Positions 25,755-37,700 of a stretch of 64,000 nt of DNA are shown here, piece after piece. The stretch comes from Anas platyrhynchos (lineage: Eukaryota; Chordata; Aves; Anseriformes; Anatidae). The position numbers were made by a program, and so were the translations under genes. The DNA lies in assembly GCF_047663525.1 (NCBI RefSeq), contig NC_092591.1, positions 46,911,501 to 46,975,500 of the forward strand. Direction: 5' to 3'. The notes under the pieces were generated by a model, which worked only from the letters and a program-made list of their open reading frames with translations, was not told where the DNA came from and searched no databases. Numbering within the stretch: the stretch's first letter is position 1; every line of letters starts with the position of its first letter.

Positions 25755-28700
25755 CTGTTTGGAAGAGAGAGAGGATCGGTTATGACTTGGATACAGCTTT
25801 TTAGGTTTTGTTCAGGAATGTATTCTGTGAATGGAACAGTCGTGCAAGGTGTGCAGAAGCAGTTCATCCAGCTGGCACTGTGCCATTAACCGGCACTGCA
25901 AGATGCATAAAAAGTGGAACAAGCCAATCCTTTGGGCTTGTATGGAAAAGGTATTTAGGTAAGAATATCTGTAAATAAGGGAAAAGTCTGCATCATTTTC
26001 AGTAAGAACAAAACTTTTCTTTCTAATTGCAGCTTTCTTGTAGTGATAGTGATAAACCTTGGTAGAGCTTAAAAACAAACAAGCAAACAAACAAAAAAAA
26101 CAACCTTCAGGTTTAACAGCCCTTTTGAAAACTCAAGACACAAAGGTGATCATCAGTTTTCAAAATGCTGGGGGACAGCTGAGCTCACCTAGCTCTTAGC
26201 TTAAGGATTAATTTAAGTTGGTTATGGTAAAAGCAAAACGCTTCATTGTTTTCCTATTCTGGAATATATTCATTCCCAGCAGTGCATGCAACTGCTTTTA
26301 ACTTTTTTCTCAAATAAATGTGAACTCTAATAGTGCTGCAAGCAGAGTTTACTTTTATTGAAGCTGTCATTCCCTGTTTGAGCAAGCAGAACTGCAGAGA
26401 CATCACGTTTGTAGCTGTAAAGCATCCCTGTAAAATAACCTGAGAACATTGTGAGGCAATGGGAATGACCTGAAGGATATAGGTAGGATAAATATTTTGG
26501 GTTACACTCTTGATTTTTGGAAAGTAGTTATTGGTAGTCTGACTAAAAAAAAAAAAAAAAAAAAAAAAAAGTATTAAAAAATATTAAAACAAAAAAAAAA
26601 ACAAACACAAAACTTAAGTGAGGAGACATTCCCTGTTTAAACTGTAGATCTCTACAGACTAATTGACCTGTATTAGTGCTAGCTCTAGCTACCTGGCCTA
26701 TAGTGCCACACTGTTGCTAGATAAATACCACAAAGCTTTTTCTCACTGAATTATAAAGGAGAGGCAGTTGACAAAGATCAGTATTCATAGATAAGAAAGA
26801 ACTTCACTGTATTTATGATACAGAAGCTCTCAAGTATCCTTACGTTGTTGAAGATGGACATGATCCTTCACATCGGCTCAAAGTGATGTTAGCAGAACAG
26901 CCTTTGTAAGTTATTTTTTCTTCATATTCAACTTTTAGGCAATTCTCTGTCAAACATTAAAAAATAAAAATTTATCTTAGTCTTCTAGTGTGACTTTTGA
27001 TGGATGCCGAAAGCCTCTGTACTCAGGTTCCTGCAAAACCGTTCCTATTGCATGACTTCGGAGGGACTGAAGGAGGATTGACAAGTCACCAGTAAGTAAC
27101 ATGGCAAGAGAAGGTTTTTAGGAACTGAAACTGTGAGATGGTGACATAGCAGGACAGCTATGAAAATACACGCAGCTGGAAATAGAAATGAGAAGGAAAA
27201 AAAAGAAAAAAAGAAAAAACCAAACCAAAACAAAACAAAAAAAAAAAAAGAAAAAAAAAGAAAAATCTGTTAACAATGGAATGCAAATTAAGTCCAGGAG
27301 GAAAAAGCCCTAATCCACTGATGAGAAAGCAAAGATGCAAATAAAACCATCAGCTGGCTAATTCCAGCAGAATTATTTCTGGTTCACAGACTTGGTAATA
27401 GATGTGACTTACTTGAAAAATGCTTAATTAGCTCATTTTAAGGATTTATTTATTTCCAGGCATATTTTATAAATTTTATAATAACGTAAGCCAAAATTTC
27501 ATAATTTAAATCTCTAAATAGAACGCATAATGCTACTTGGAAGGTAATGGTGTTATGTATTGATCTTGCACTTTTTCTGGTCATCTCCTGACTTGAAGCA
27601 AGACACTAGGCATCATATGAAGCAAAAAGTTGAATGAAAGTGAAGTTTTCAAATGAGCTGAAGAGGTTAAACATTGTGGTTTGTGCCCCTTAACATGAAG
27701 AACCCTGTGAAGGCAGTTTATGCACCCCACACTGCTCCTGCAGCATGCTCTGTCGAGCGCATTCAGGTTCCTAGCTTGAAGCAGGTTATGGATGAAAGCC
27801 AAGCGTTGTTGAGGGGGCTCAGTTATACTGTAGGGGGTTTAGAAAAAGGCAGCTAATGGCACACCACACTAATGTGCTGTCCTCTGCCTGTATCTTGTAA
27901 AGTTGATGAGAGGCTCTAACCTTGCTTTCTAGACTGAAAGGTATTGTTAATCTGTGTGACTGACAAGTATGTGAATTGCTCAGTTGAGGGCAGACAAATG
28001 TGCAGAGAAAGGAGAATTTGTACACAACTCTGAATTTATGAACTGAACCAGGAGGCAGTGCCTGTTAACAGCAAGGACCTAACCTGGTAATGGTATGGTT
28101 GGGAAGGCAGAGTTCAAAAGAACTATCTTCAAAACTGAATGCAAATAAAAGCCAAAGAAGGCAGCAAAACAAATATATTTGGGAACATGAGGGAAAGCCC
28201 TTCTGCTTAGGGGAGTTCCTAATTGTATTCCTGTTCTGTGAGGTGAAAATTGTGAGGAGGCAGGGAAAGAAGGGCCAAAAATAGTTGCACAATAGAAAGA
28301 ATCCCATCTTCTTGTGTCAAACCACCATTTGCTGATGCTTGTGCATTCATCCAATTCTGGTTTCTACTATTAAATATATAATTGAGCTGTTTGGTACTGC
28401 ATTATTTATGTAAAGTGGGATGAAGGACAGACTGTGCATTCAAGTGCTTGCTTCTGGGCGTGCTCCCACTGCACAATTCTGACCTTCCTTGTGGCTGAGC
28501 TGGCTGACCTGGATGAGCTGCTCTCTGCTGACAAAGTTAATGGAGGAGACAGGGACAGGAGGGTGGGCTAAGGTGATTGCGCCACACATTGAGTCACATC
28601 ACTATTTGAGAGCAGTTCACTGCAAACAGTTTCCTTAGTTGACTTTTGGGGATCCTGTGTGTAAATCGGTTTTGTGCAGTGAGACTTGACAGATGACTGT

Positions 28701-31700
28701 TGGGATGACTTGAGTGTGGTATTCTGCTTTGTTCAAATTTTGTTGCTGTTAGTGATAAGCTTATGGTTCAGTTGCTCTGATCATAGTGAAGGAATGGCAG
28801 ACTGCGTGTGAAGATTCATAGCAGCTAAGGAAATAGCAAATAGTGAAAATTATCGAATGCTTCAAACAAATACTTATAATCTTGTTATCAAGCAGTGTAG
28901 AAAAGGGCAGACCTATGAGGCCATAACTCTTGAAAAAGATCAGGCAAGTGAAGGCAGTAATATGTTGGAGGTGAGGTTCCCTTTCTTTAGGAATTAAACA
29001 AATGAAAAGGACAATGGATAGAGACAGTGGTGCATGACAGTGGAGAAGGAACAGTTACAGGAAGAGAAAGCAGTATGATATGGTTGCGGTACACCTTCCA
29101 GATCATTTCTCCTTTCTTTGTGGAACTAACCCAAAAGGGAATGCAGGAAGTAGCTGAAATTGAGATGTCAATTCTCTCCTGGGTCTTCAAACAGCAATTT
29201 TAAGACATATAAAAATATATAAATATAAAAATAAAAATAAAAAACAAACAAAAAAAATTAAGACATATAAACATCCATAAAACATTACCACCGAAAACAA
29301 AATAACAAATCAACAAACCACACAGGAAATTCTACTTCCATTCACAGACTGAAAAAAGCACCGTTCATTTCAGTTTATTCTTAGAAGGGTTAATGCATAC
29401 CCTAGAAGTGCTGAATGAGAACTGCTTCACTGCCTGTTACTAGGTATCTGTGCACTCACGCCAGTGCTCCTGACTCCAGCCCTGTAGGTTATAAAGTAGG
29501 AAAGCTTCAGTTCAAACCATTAGGAATGATGCTGCTCTGTGCACCTCCCTTTCAAAAAAGTTACGAAGAATTGTAAAGAGTGTGCTATGCTTCAGTCCAA
29601 AACTGCTAGGTTTTATTTACGCAGAGGTGCAAAAGACCATTACTGTACCTAGCCAACACTGGAAAAAAATTAGCTGTGGAGAAGGTATCAAAAAATTCAA
29701 AAAGAAAAAAAAAAAGCATTTTCAGAAAGTGTATGAAAGTTAATAGAAGGACTGTAGAATGAGGTAAAGCAATAGTTTGTCCAAATAACTGGTGTCTTTC
29801 TTACACCATTAAAATAAGATTTTTAAATAGAAATAGATTCTATGACTTTCTCCCTGGTAAATGTCCTGTCAGCCTGAACTCGTGTTTCTTAGTGTATGCA
29901 TCAATGCACTGCAGGAAGCCTGCTGGTATGAAAACGACACCAAGACAACTATAGGTGTTAGAAAGTAATATGCAGTAATGATAAAAGAGGAAGATACAGT
30001 CAAAGTGTACAAGCAAAATGTGACATAGCAAAAAAATAAGACATGTCCCAAAACTTAATAAGTATGAACCAAAAGATGTACTAAGCAACAAAGTAGGATA
30101 AACTAAAGAAATACTTTACCTTGTGGTACTGTAGCTGGTCTAACAGAAGACAGGGATGTTGAAAGTTCAGATGTAACAGAAAGAGACGATGTAGTACGCC
30201 TGGTAGTTAGTGCAGTTGTTCGGATAGAAGTCTGTTCAACAGAAGGGGTCTCTGTAGAAGCAGTGGTAACAAAACTGGGAGGAAACACAGTTGTTGTAGG
30301 TAACACTCTTGGGATCACAACTGGGGTGGATTTGGAAGAGACAGCAGTTGGAAGTGCTACTGAAAATGTTTCACCACGTGGAGTAAAAGAAACTGTGGTG
30401 TTTGGTGAGGGGGAAGAATAAGTGGTACTCTCAGAGGAGGTCAAAGTGGGAATGAAGGCTGTAGGCATGGACTTTGTTGGGGGCAACGGGGAGGAGGCTG
30501 TGGAAGGGGCGGCAGATGGCAGCCTGGTGCTGAGAGGGCTGCTGGGGGCAGGCGACGTCCTGGCCACTGGCACTGCTGGGCTGCTGGCGGGGCTGGCCTC
30601 GCTGGGCACGGAGGTCCTGGAGGTGCTGCTGGCAGACGTGGCTGGGGTGGTCTTCTCCGTGCTCACGGGTGGCACGATGTGAGGCACCGTTGTCTCTTTG
30701 GGGGTGGAGGCTGCCGGGAAGAAAGCACAGGGGGACTGAGGGTGGCAGGGCAGGAGGGGCAGGCAGAGGAGAAGCACTGGTTCTGGGCAGAGGCCCCAGG
30801 ACAGCCCCAAAGGCAAGGAAGGTAGGGGTGTGCAGCCCTGAGTCGGGCTGGGCAAAACAGAGGAACAGGCCAGGGGCTGCTGCCCTTCCCCTCCCCATCT
30901 TGATTCTCCCCACAAAGGTGGTGCAAGGAGAGTGTCCCACGGCTGCCCTACAGCAGCTCAGCACCCTCTGCTCCTGTCTGAAAGAAGAACCAAAATGAAG
31001 GCCAGCCTATAGTGAGTTCGCTACAGCTGGATATTAAGCCTCATTAAGTCCCTCATTTGTTCATCCTCAGGAAGGAACTAGAAAGCAGCTGGAAGGGTAA
31101 GAGAGAGAAAACATTCAGGTATAAAAATGCACAGTACAAGACCTGAAGAAAAACAAGAAACCAACCCCCAAGTGAAGCAAAGGCAATCACTCCCCACCTC
31201 CCACCAGCACACCCAGACCCAGCCAGGCTCTGAGGAATGGCTCATTCTGAAACCTGCAACCCTCATCGTCTTGCTGAGCGTCTTGGTGTACGGTAAGGAA
31301 TGGCTCGCTGGGCTCTTGCTGTAAGCTCTGCCAGCTCTGGCCCCTCCCTGCCTCTTGCCTACCCCGAGCCCACTTGCTGGACAGCAGACAGAGAAACAGA
31401 GAAGGTCTTTGTCATGGTTTTCAGTGTTGATACATTCCATCACAGTGTTGTCTACAGTGATACATTTTCAATTTTGGATGGGCATACTGTTGAGAAAACA
31501 CTGACATTTCAGCTGCTGCTGACCAGTGCTCACACCAAGTCAAGGACTTCTCTGCTTCTGATGCTGCCCTGTCAGTGAGGAGCCTGGGGGTACACAAGGA
31601 GCTGGGAGGGAACACGGCCAGCACAGGGGGCCCAAACTCACCCAGGGGCTGTTCCACACCATTTGACATCAGGATGAGTGATAAATGTTGGGATGAAGGG

Positions 31701-34700
31701 GGAGGAAAGAGGGATAGGAAGAATAATGGCATTTGTGTTCCCAGTAAAGGGCAGGCAGAGCAGAGGGAAGGCAGCAGGGAGCCTTACCTGGCTGTGAGGG
31801 GCTCGGCACTGCTGAGGACACAGTTGAGAGCGGGGAGGACGTAGATGAGGGCAGCGGGCTGGTTTTGGCTGTGGAGGGTGCGGAGGACGCAGGCGACTCT
31901 GTGGGAGCACTGGTCCTCGCGGGAGAGGGCTTGGGCCTCAGGGTCGTAGGCGTGGGCCTGAGCCGGGAGCTTGGGGGCGACGGGGAGGAGGCTGTGGAAG
32001 GGGCGGCAGATGGCAGCCTGGTGCTGAGAGGGCTGCTGGGGGCAGGCGACGTCCTGGCCACTGGCACTGCTGGGCTGCTGGCGGGGCTGGCCTCGCTGGG
32101 CACGGACGTCCTGGAGGTGCTGCTGGCAGACGTGGCCGGGGTGGTCTTCTCCGTGCTCACGGGCGGCACGATGTGAGGCACCGTTGTCTCTTTGGGGGTG
32201 GAGGCTGCCGGGAGGAAAGCACAGGGGGACTGAGGGTGGCAGAAAGTGCCCCAGGGCTGCCCTCCAGCAGCTCAGCAGCCTCTGAATCCCCATGGAAGGA
32301 GAGCATCTCTGTCTGTTTCTCTCAGTTCCAAGACAATGGTATGGGATATCATCTGCCTGCTGCAAGCCTCTTTAATATGCTTACTGATGACTTGGATGAG
32401 GGAATTGAGTGCACTCTCGGTAGGCTTGCAGACAACACCAAGCTGGGGGGCAGTGTTGAATGCCAGAGGGCAGGAAGGCCCCGCAGAGGGACCTGGACAG
32501 GATTTGTTGATGGGCAGAGGCCACTGGGATGAGGTTCAACATGGCCAAGTGCCAGGTCCTGCACTTTGGCCACAACCGCCCCATGCAGCGCTGCAGGCTT
32601 GGGGCAGAGTGGCTGCAAAGGTGTGCAGGGGAAAAGGATCTGGGGGTGCTGATGGATGTTCACCTGAACGTGAGCCAGCAGTGAGCCCAGGTGGCCAAGA
32701 GGCCAGCAGCATCCTGGCTGTGTCAGGAATGGTGCAGCCAGTAGGAGCAGGAGGTGATCGTCCCCCTGTGCTCTGCTCTGGTGAGGCCGCACCTCGAGTG
32801 CTGTGTTCAGCTTTGGGCCCCTCACTACCAGAAGGACATCGAGGCCCTGGAGCGTGTCCAGAGCAGGGCTACGGAGCTGGTGAAGGGCCTGGAGCACAAG
32901 GCCTGTGGGGAGCGGCTGAGGGAACCGGGGGTGTTTGGTCTGGAGAAGAGGAGGCTCAGGGGAGACCTCATTGCTCTCTGCAGCTGCCTGAAAGGAAGGC
33001 GTGGGGAGCTGGGGTTCGGCCTCTGCTCACAGGTAACTAGCGATAGGACTAAAGAGAATGGCCTCAAGCCGTACCAGGGGAGGTTCAGGTTGGCAATGAG
33101 GAGACATTGCTGCTCAAAAAGAGCAGTCAGGCACTGGAACCAGCTGCCATGGGAGGTAGTGGAGTCACTGCCCCTGGGGGTGTTTGAGGAGAGGTTGGAT
33201 GTGGTGCTTGTTATGTGGTTTAGTGGTGACACTGGTGCTAGGGGGATGGTTGGACCAGATGATTTGTAGGTCTCCTCCAACCTAAATGATTCTGTGATTC
33301 TGATGCTGCCCTGCCTCTGAGGAGCCTGAGGGTGCACAAGGAGCTTGCAGGGAACACAGCCAGCACAGGGGGCCCAAACTCCCCCACGGGCTGTTCCATA
33401 CAGTTTGACATCAGGATGAGTGATAAATGTTATGGTGAAGGGGGAGGAAAGAGGGATAGGAAGAATAATGGCATTTGTGTTCCCTACAAAGAGCAAGCAG
33501 AGCAGAGGGAAGGCAGCAGGGAGCCTTACCTGGCTGTGAGGAGCTTGTCACTGCTGAGGACACAGTTGAGAGCGGGGAGGACGCAGATGAGGGCAGCGGG
33601 CTGGTTTTGGCTGTGGAGGGTGCGGAGGACGCAGGCGACTCTGTGGGAGCACTGGTCCTCGCGGGAGAGGGCTTGGGCCTCAGGGTCGTAGGCGTGGGCC
33701 TGAGCCGGGAGCTTGGGGGCGACGGGGAGGAGGCTGTGGAAGGGGCGGCAGATGGCAGCCTGGTGCTGAGAGGGCTGCTGGGGGCAGGCGACGTCCTGGC
33801 CACTGGCACTGCTGGGCTGCTGGCGGGGCTGGCCTCGCTGGGCACGGAGGTCCTGGAGGTGCTGCTGGCAGACGTGGCCGGGGTGGTCTTCTCCGTGCTC
33901 ACGGGCGGCACGATGTGAGGCACCGTTGTCTCTTTGGGGGTGGAGGCTGCCGGGAGGAAAGCACAGGGGGACTGAGGGTGGCAGGGCAGGAGGGGCAGGC
34001 AGAGGAGGAGCGCTTGTTCTGGGCAGGTGCCCCAGGACAGCCCCAAAGGCAAGGAAGTTAGGGGTGTGCAGCCCTGAGTTGCGCTGGGCAAAACAGAGGA
34101 ACAGGCCAGGGGCTGCTGCCCTTCCCCTCCCCGTCCTGCTTCTTCCCACAAAGGTGGCACAAGGACAGGGCCCCAGGGCTGCCCTCCAGCAGCTCAGCAC
34201 TCTCTGCATCTCCCTGAAAATGAAGCTAAAATGAAGGTCAGAAGTGATTTCTGTACTTCATCCCAAGAGCCTGCTAAGCCTCGCTCACTCTTGTTTGCTC
34301 CCCCTCAGCAGGAAAGGGGCTGAGAATGGAAAAGGCAAAAGACTGGAAGAATTCAAGAGTCAACAAACTGAGAGTAGAACAGAAGGAAGAACAAGAAACA
34401 GAAACCCCAAAGTGAAGCAAAGGCAATCACTCCCCGCCTTCCCCCAGTACAGCCAGGCCCCGCCAGGCTCTGAGGAATGGCTCATTCTGAAACCTGCAAC
34501 CCTCATCGTCTTGCTGAGTGTTTTGGTGTACGGTAAGGAATGGCTCGCTGGGCTCTTGCTGTAAGCTCTGCCACCTCTCTCCCCTCCCTACCTGCTGCCC
34601 ACCCTGAGCCCACTAGCTGGACAGCAGACAGAGAAACAGAGAAGGTCTTTGTCATGGTTTTCATCATTGATACACTCCATTTTCATCACAGTATCTTCTA

Positions 34701-37700
34701 TGGTGATGAGTTTTTGATTTCTGTGGTCAGCTTTGGGGCCCTCGCTACAAGAAGGACATCGAGGTGCTCAAGCAAGTCCAGAGAAAGGCAACAAAGCTGG
34801 TGAGGGGCCTGGAGAACAAGTCTTACGAGGAGCAGCTGAGGGAGCTGGGATTGTTCAGCCTGGAGAAGAGGAGGCTAAGGGGCGACCTTATTGCTCTCTA
34901 CAGGTACCTTAAAGGAGGCTGTATCAAGGTGGGGGGTGCTCTACTCTCCCATGTACCTGGTGACAGGACGAGGGGGAATGGGCTAAAGATGAGCCAGGAG
35001 AGGTTGAGGTTGGATGTTAGGAAGAACTTCTTTACTGAAAGGGTTGTGAGGCATTGGAACGGGCTGCCCAGGGATGTGGTGGAGTCACCATCCCTGGAGA
35101 TCTTTAAGACATTTAGATGTAGAGCTTCATGATATGGTTTAGTGGAGGACTTGCTAGTGTTAGGTCAGAGGTTGCACAAGGTGACCATGGAGATCTGCCA
35201 ACCTAGGCAATTCTGTGATTCTCTGCTGCTGAGCAGTGCTCACATCGAGTCAAGGACTTCTCTGCTTCTGATGCTGCCCTGCTTGTGAGGAGCCTAGGAT
35301 GCACAAGGAGCTGAGAGGGAACACGGCCAGCACAGGGGGCCCAAACTCACCCAGGGGCTGTTCCACACCATTTGACATCAGGATGAGTGATAAATGTTGG
35401 GATGAACAGGGAGGAAAGAGGAACAGAAAGAATAAGGGCATTTGTGTTCCCTACAAAGAGCAAGCAGAGCAGAGGGAAGGCAGCAGGGAGCCTTACCTGG
35501 CTGTGAGGAGCTCGTCACTGCTGAGGACACAGTTGAGAGCGGGGAGGACGCAGATGAGGGCAGCGGGCTGGTTTTGGCTGTGGAGGGTGCGGAGGACGCA
35601 GGCGACTCTGTGGGAGCACTGGTCCTCGGGGGAGAGGGCTTGGGCCTCAGGGTCGTAGGCGTGGGCCTGAGCCGGGAGCTTGGGGGCGACGGGGAGGAGG
35701 CTGTGGAAGGGGCGGCAGATGGCAGCCTGGTGCTGAGAGGGCTGCTGGGGGCAGGCGACGTCCTGGCCACTGGCACTGCTGGGCTGCTGGCGGGGCTGGC
35801 CTCGCTGGGCACGGACGTCTTGGAGGTGCTGCTGGCAGACGTGGCCGGGGTGGTCTTCTCCGTGCTCACGGGCGGCACGATGTGAGGCACCGTTGTCTCT
35901 TTGGGGGTGGAGGCTGCCGGGAGGAAAGCACAGGGGGACTGAGGGTGGCAGAGAGTGCCCCAGGGCTGCCCTCCAGCAGCTCAGCACCCTCTGCGTCTCC
36001 CTGGGGCCAGATGGGATCCCCCCAAGGGTACTGAGGGTCCTGGCAGAAGTGCTCCTCAAGCCACTTTCCATCGGTTACCAGCACTCCCGGCTACCAGGGA
36101 CATCCCATTGATTGGCAGCTAGCAAATGTGACACTCAGCTCCAAGAAGGGCTGGAAGGAGGACCCGGGGAACTACAGGCCCATCAGAGTGACCTTGGTGT
36201 TGGGGAGCTCGTGGAGCAGATTATCTGCAGTGCCGTCACCCTGCACTTGCAGGATACCCAGGTGATCAGGCCCAACCAGCATAGGTTTATCAAAGGCAGG
36301 TCCCACTTGATGAACCTGATCTCATTCTACAAGTTGAGGTGCTCAGTGGATGAGGGATGTGGTCTACCTATGCTTCAGGAAGGCTTTTGATACTGTTTCC
36401 CACAGCCTTCTCCTGAAGAATCTGGCATCCCAAGGCCTGGATGGGTATATGCTTTGGTGAACTAAAAGAGTTGGGCCCAAAGAGTAACGGAGGTAAATCC
36501 AGTCGGTGGCTGGTCACAAGTGGTGTCAAACACGGCTCAGCGCTGGGGCCAGTTCTTTCTAAGGTCAATGATCTGGATGAGGGGATGGAGTGCACCCTCA
36601 GGTTGCAGATGACACCAAGTTAGGTGCAAGTGTTGATCTGCTCGAGAGCAGGAGGGATCTAGAGGGATCTGGACAAGCAGGGCCAATGGGCCAAGGCCAA
36701 CGGGATGAAGTTCAATGAGGGCAAGGGCCAGGTCCTGCACTTGGGGCACAACAACCCCAAGCAGCACTACCAGCTGGGGGCAGAGTGGCTGGAAAGCTGT
36801 TGGTGGGAAGGGACCCGGGGGATTATTCAACAGCTGGCTGAATGGGAGCCAGCGGTGGGCTCAGGTGGTCAAGAAGGCCAATGGCATCCTGGCTTGGGTC
36901 AGAAACAGCGTGGCCAGCAGGGCTAGGGAAGTGATTGTCCCTCTGTACTCGGCTCCGGTGAGGCTGCACCTCAAGTATTGGGTTTGCTTTTGGGGCCCTC
37001 ACTACAAGAAGGACATCGAGGCCCTGGAGAGTGTCCAGGGAACGACTACAAAGCTGGTGAAGGGTCTGGAGAACAGGTCCTGTGAGGAGCTGCTGAGGGA
37101 GCTGGGGATGTTTAGCCTGAAGAAAAGGTGGCTCAGGGGAAGACCTCATAGAACTCTACAATGACCTTAAAGGAGGTTGTATGGAGGTATGGATCAAGCT
37201 CTTCTCCCAAGCAGCATGTGATAAGACGAGGGTAAATGGCCACAGTGTTTTCTGGGAGAGGTTATGGTTGGCTATTAAGAGACATTTCTTTATGGAAAGA
37301 GTTATTTGGCGGTGGAACAGGATACCCAGGGAGGAGGTGCAGTCACTGTCCTGGGTAGTCATCCAGACGTGTAGATGCAGAAGGCAGTGGCATGGTTTAG
37401 TGGTGGACTTGTCAGTACCAGGTTAAAGGTTGAAGTTGGTGATCTTTGAAATATTTTCCAACCTGAATAATTCTAGGATTCAAGGATTCTGTAATCCTTA
37501 TTCTCCAGGTGGCCAAAATTCACACGGGCTATTCCATACCATTTGATATCAAGCTGAGCAACGGAAGTTGGAATAAAGAACTTCAAAAAGGGGACACAGG
37601 TCACAGAGAGAAAATGCCAAAAGAGGCAGGCAGAGAGAATGGCTGTCAAGGGGTTTGCATTTCCCTGTACAAAATAAAGTGAGAACTTGGCAAGGGTGGG

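Noticed and set aside
25755..26090. Cys-containing ORFs just upstream of the last CK exon
   Set aside because: They do not match cystine-knot spacing; the true upstream CK exon was found at 26,844-26,946 with matching phase.
27045..27340. Phe-rich minus-strand ORFs
   Set aside because: These are translations of an A-rich low-complexity tract.
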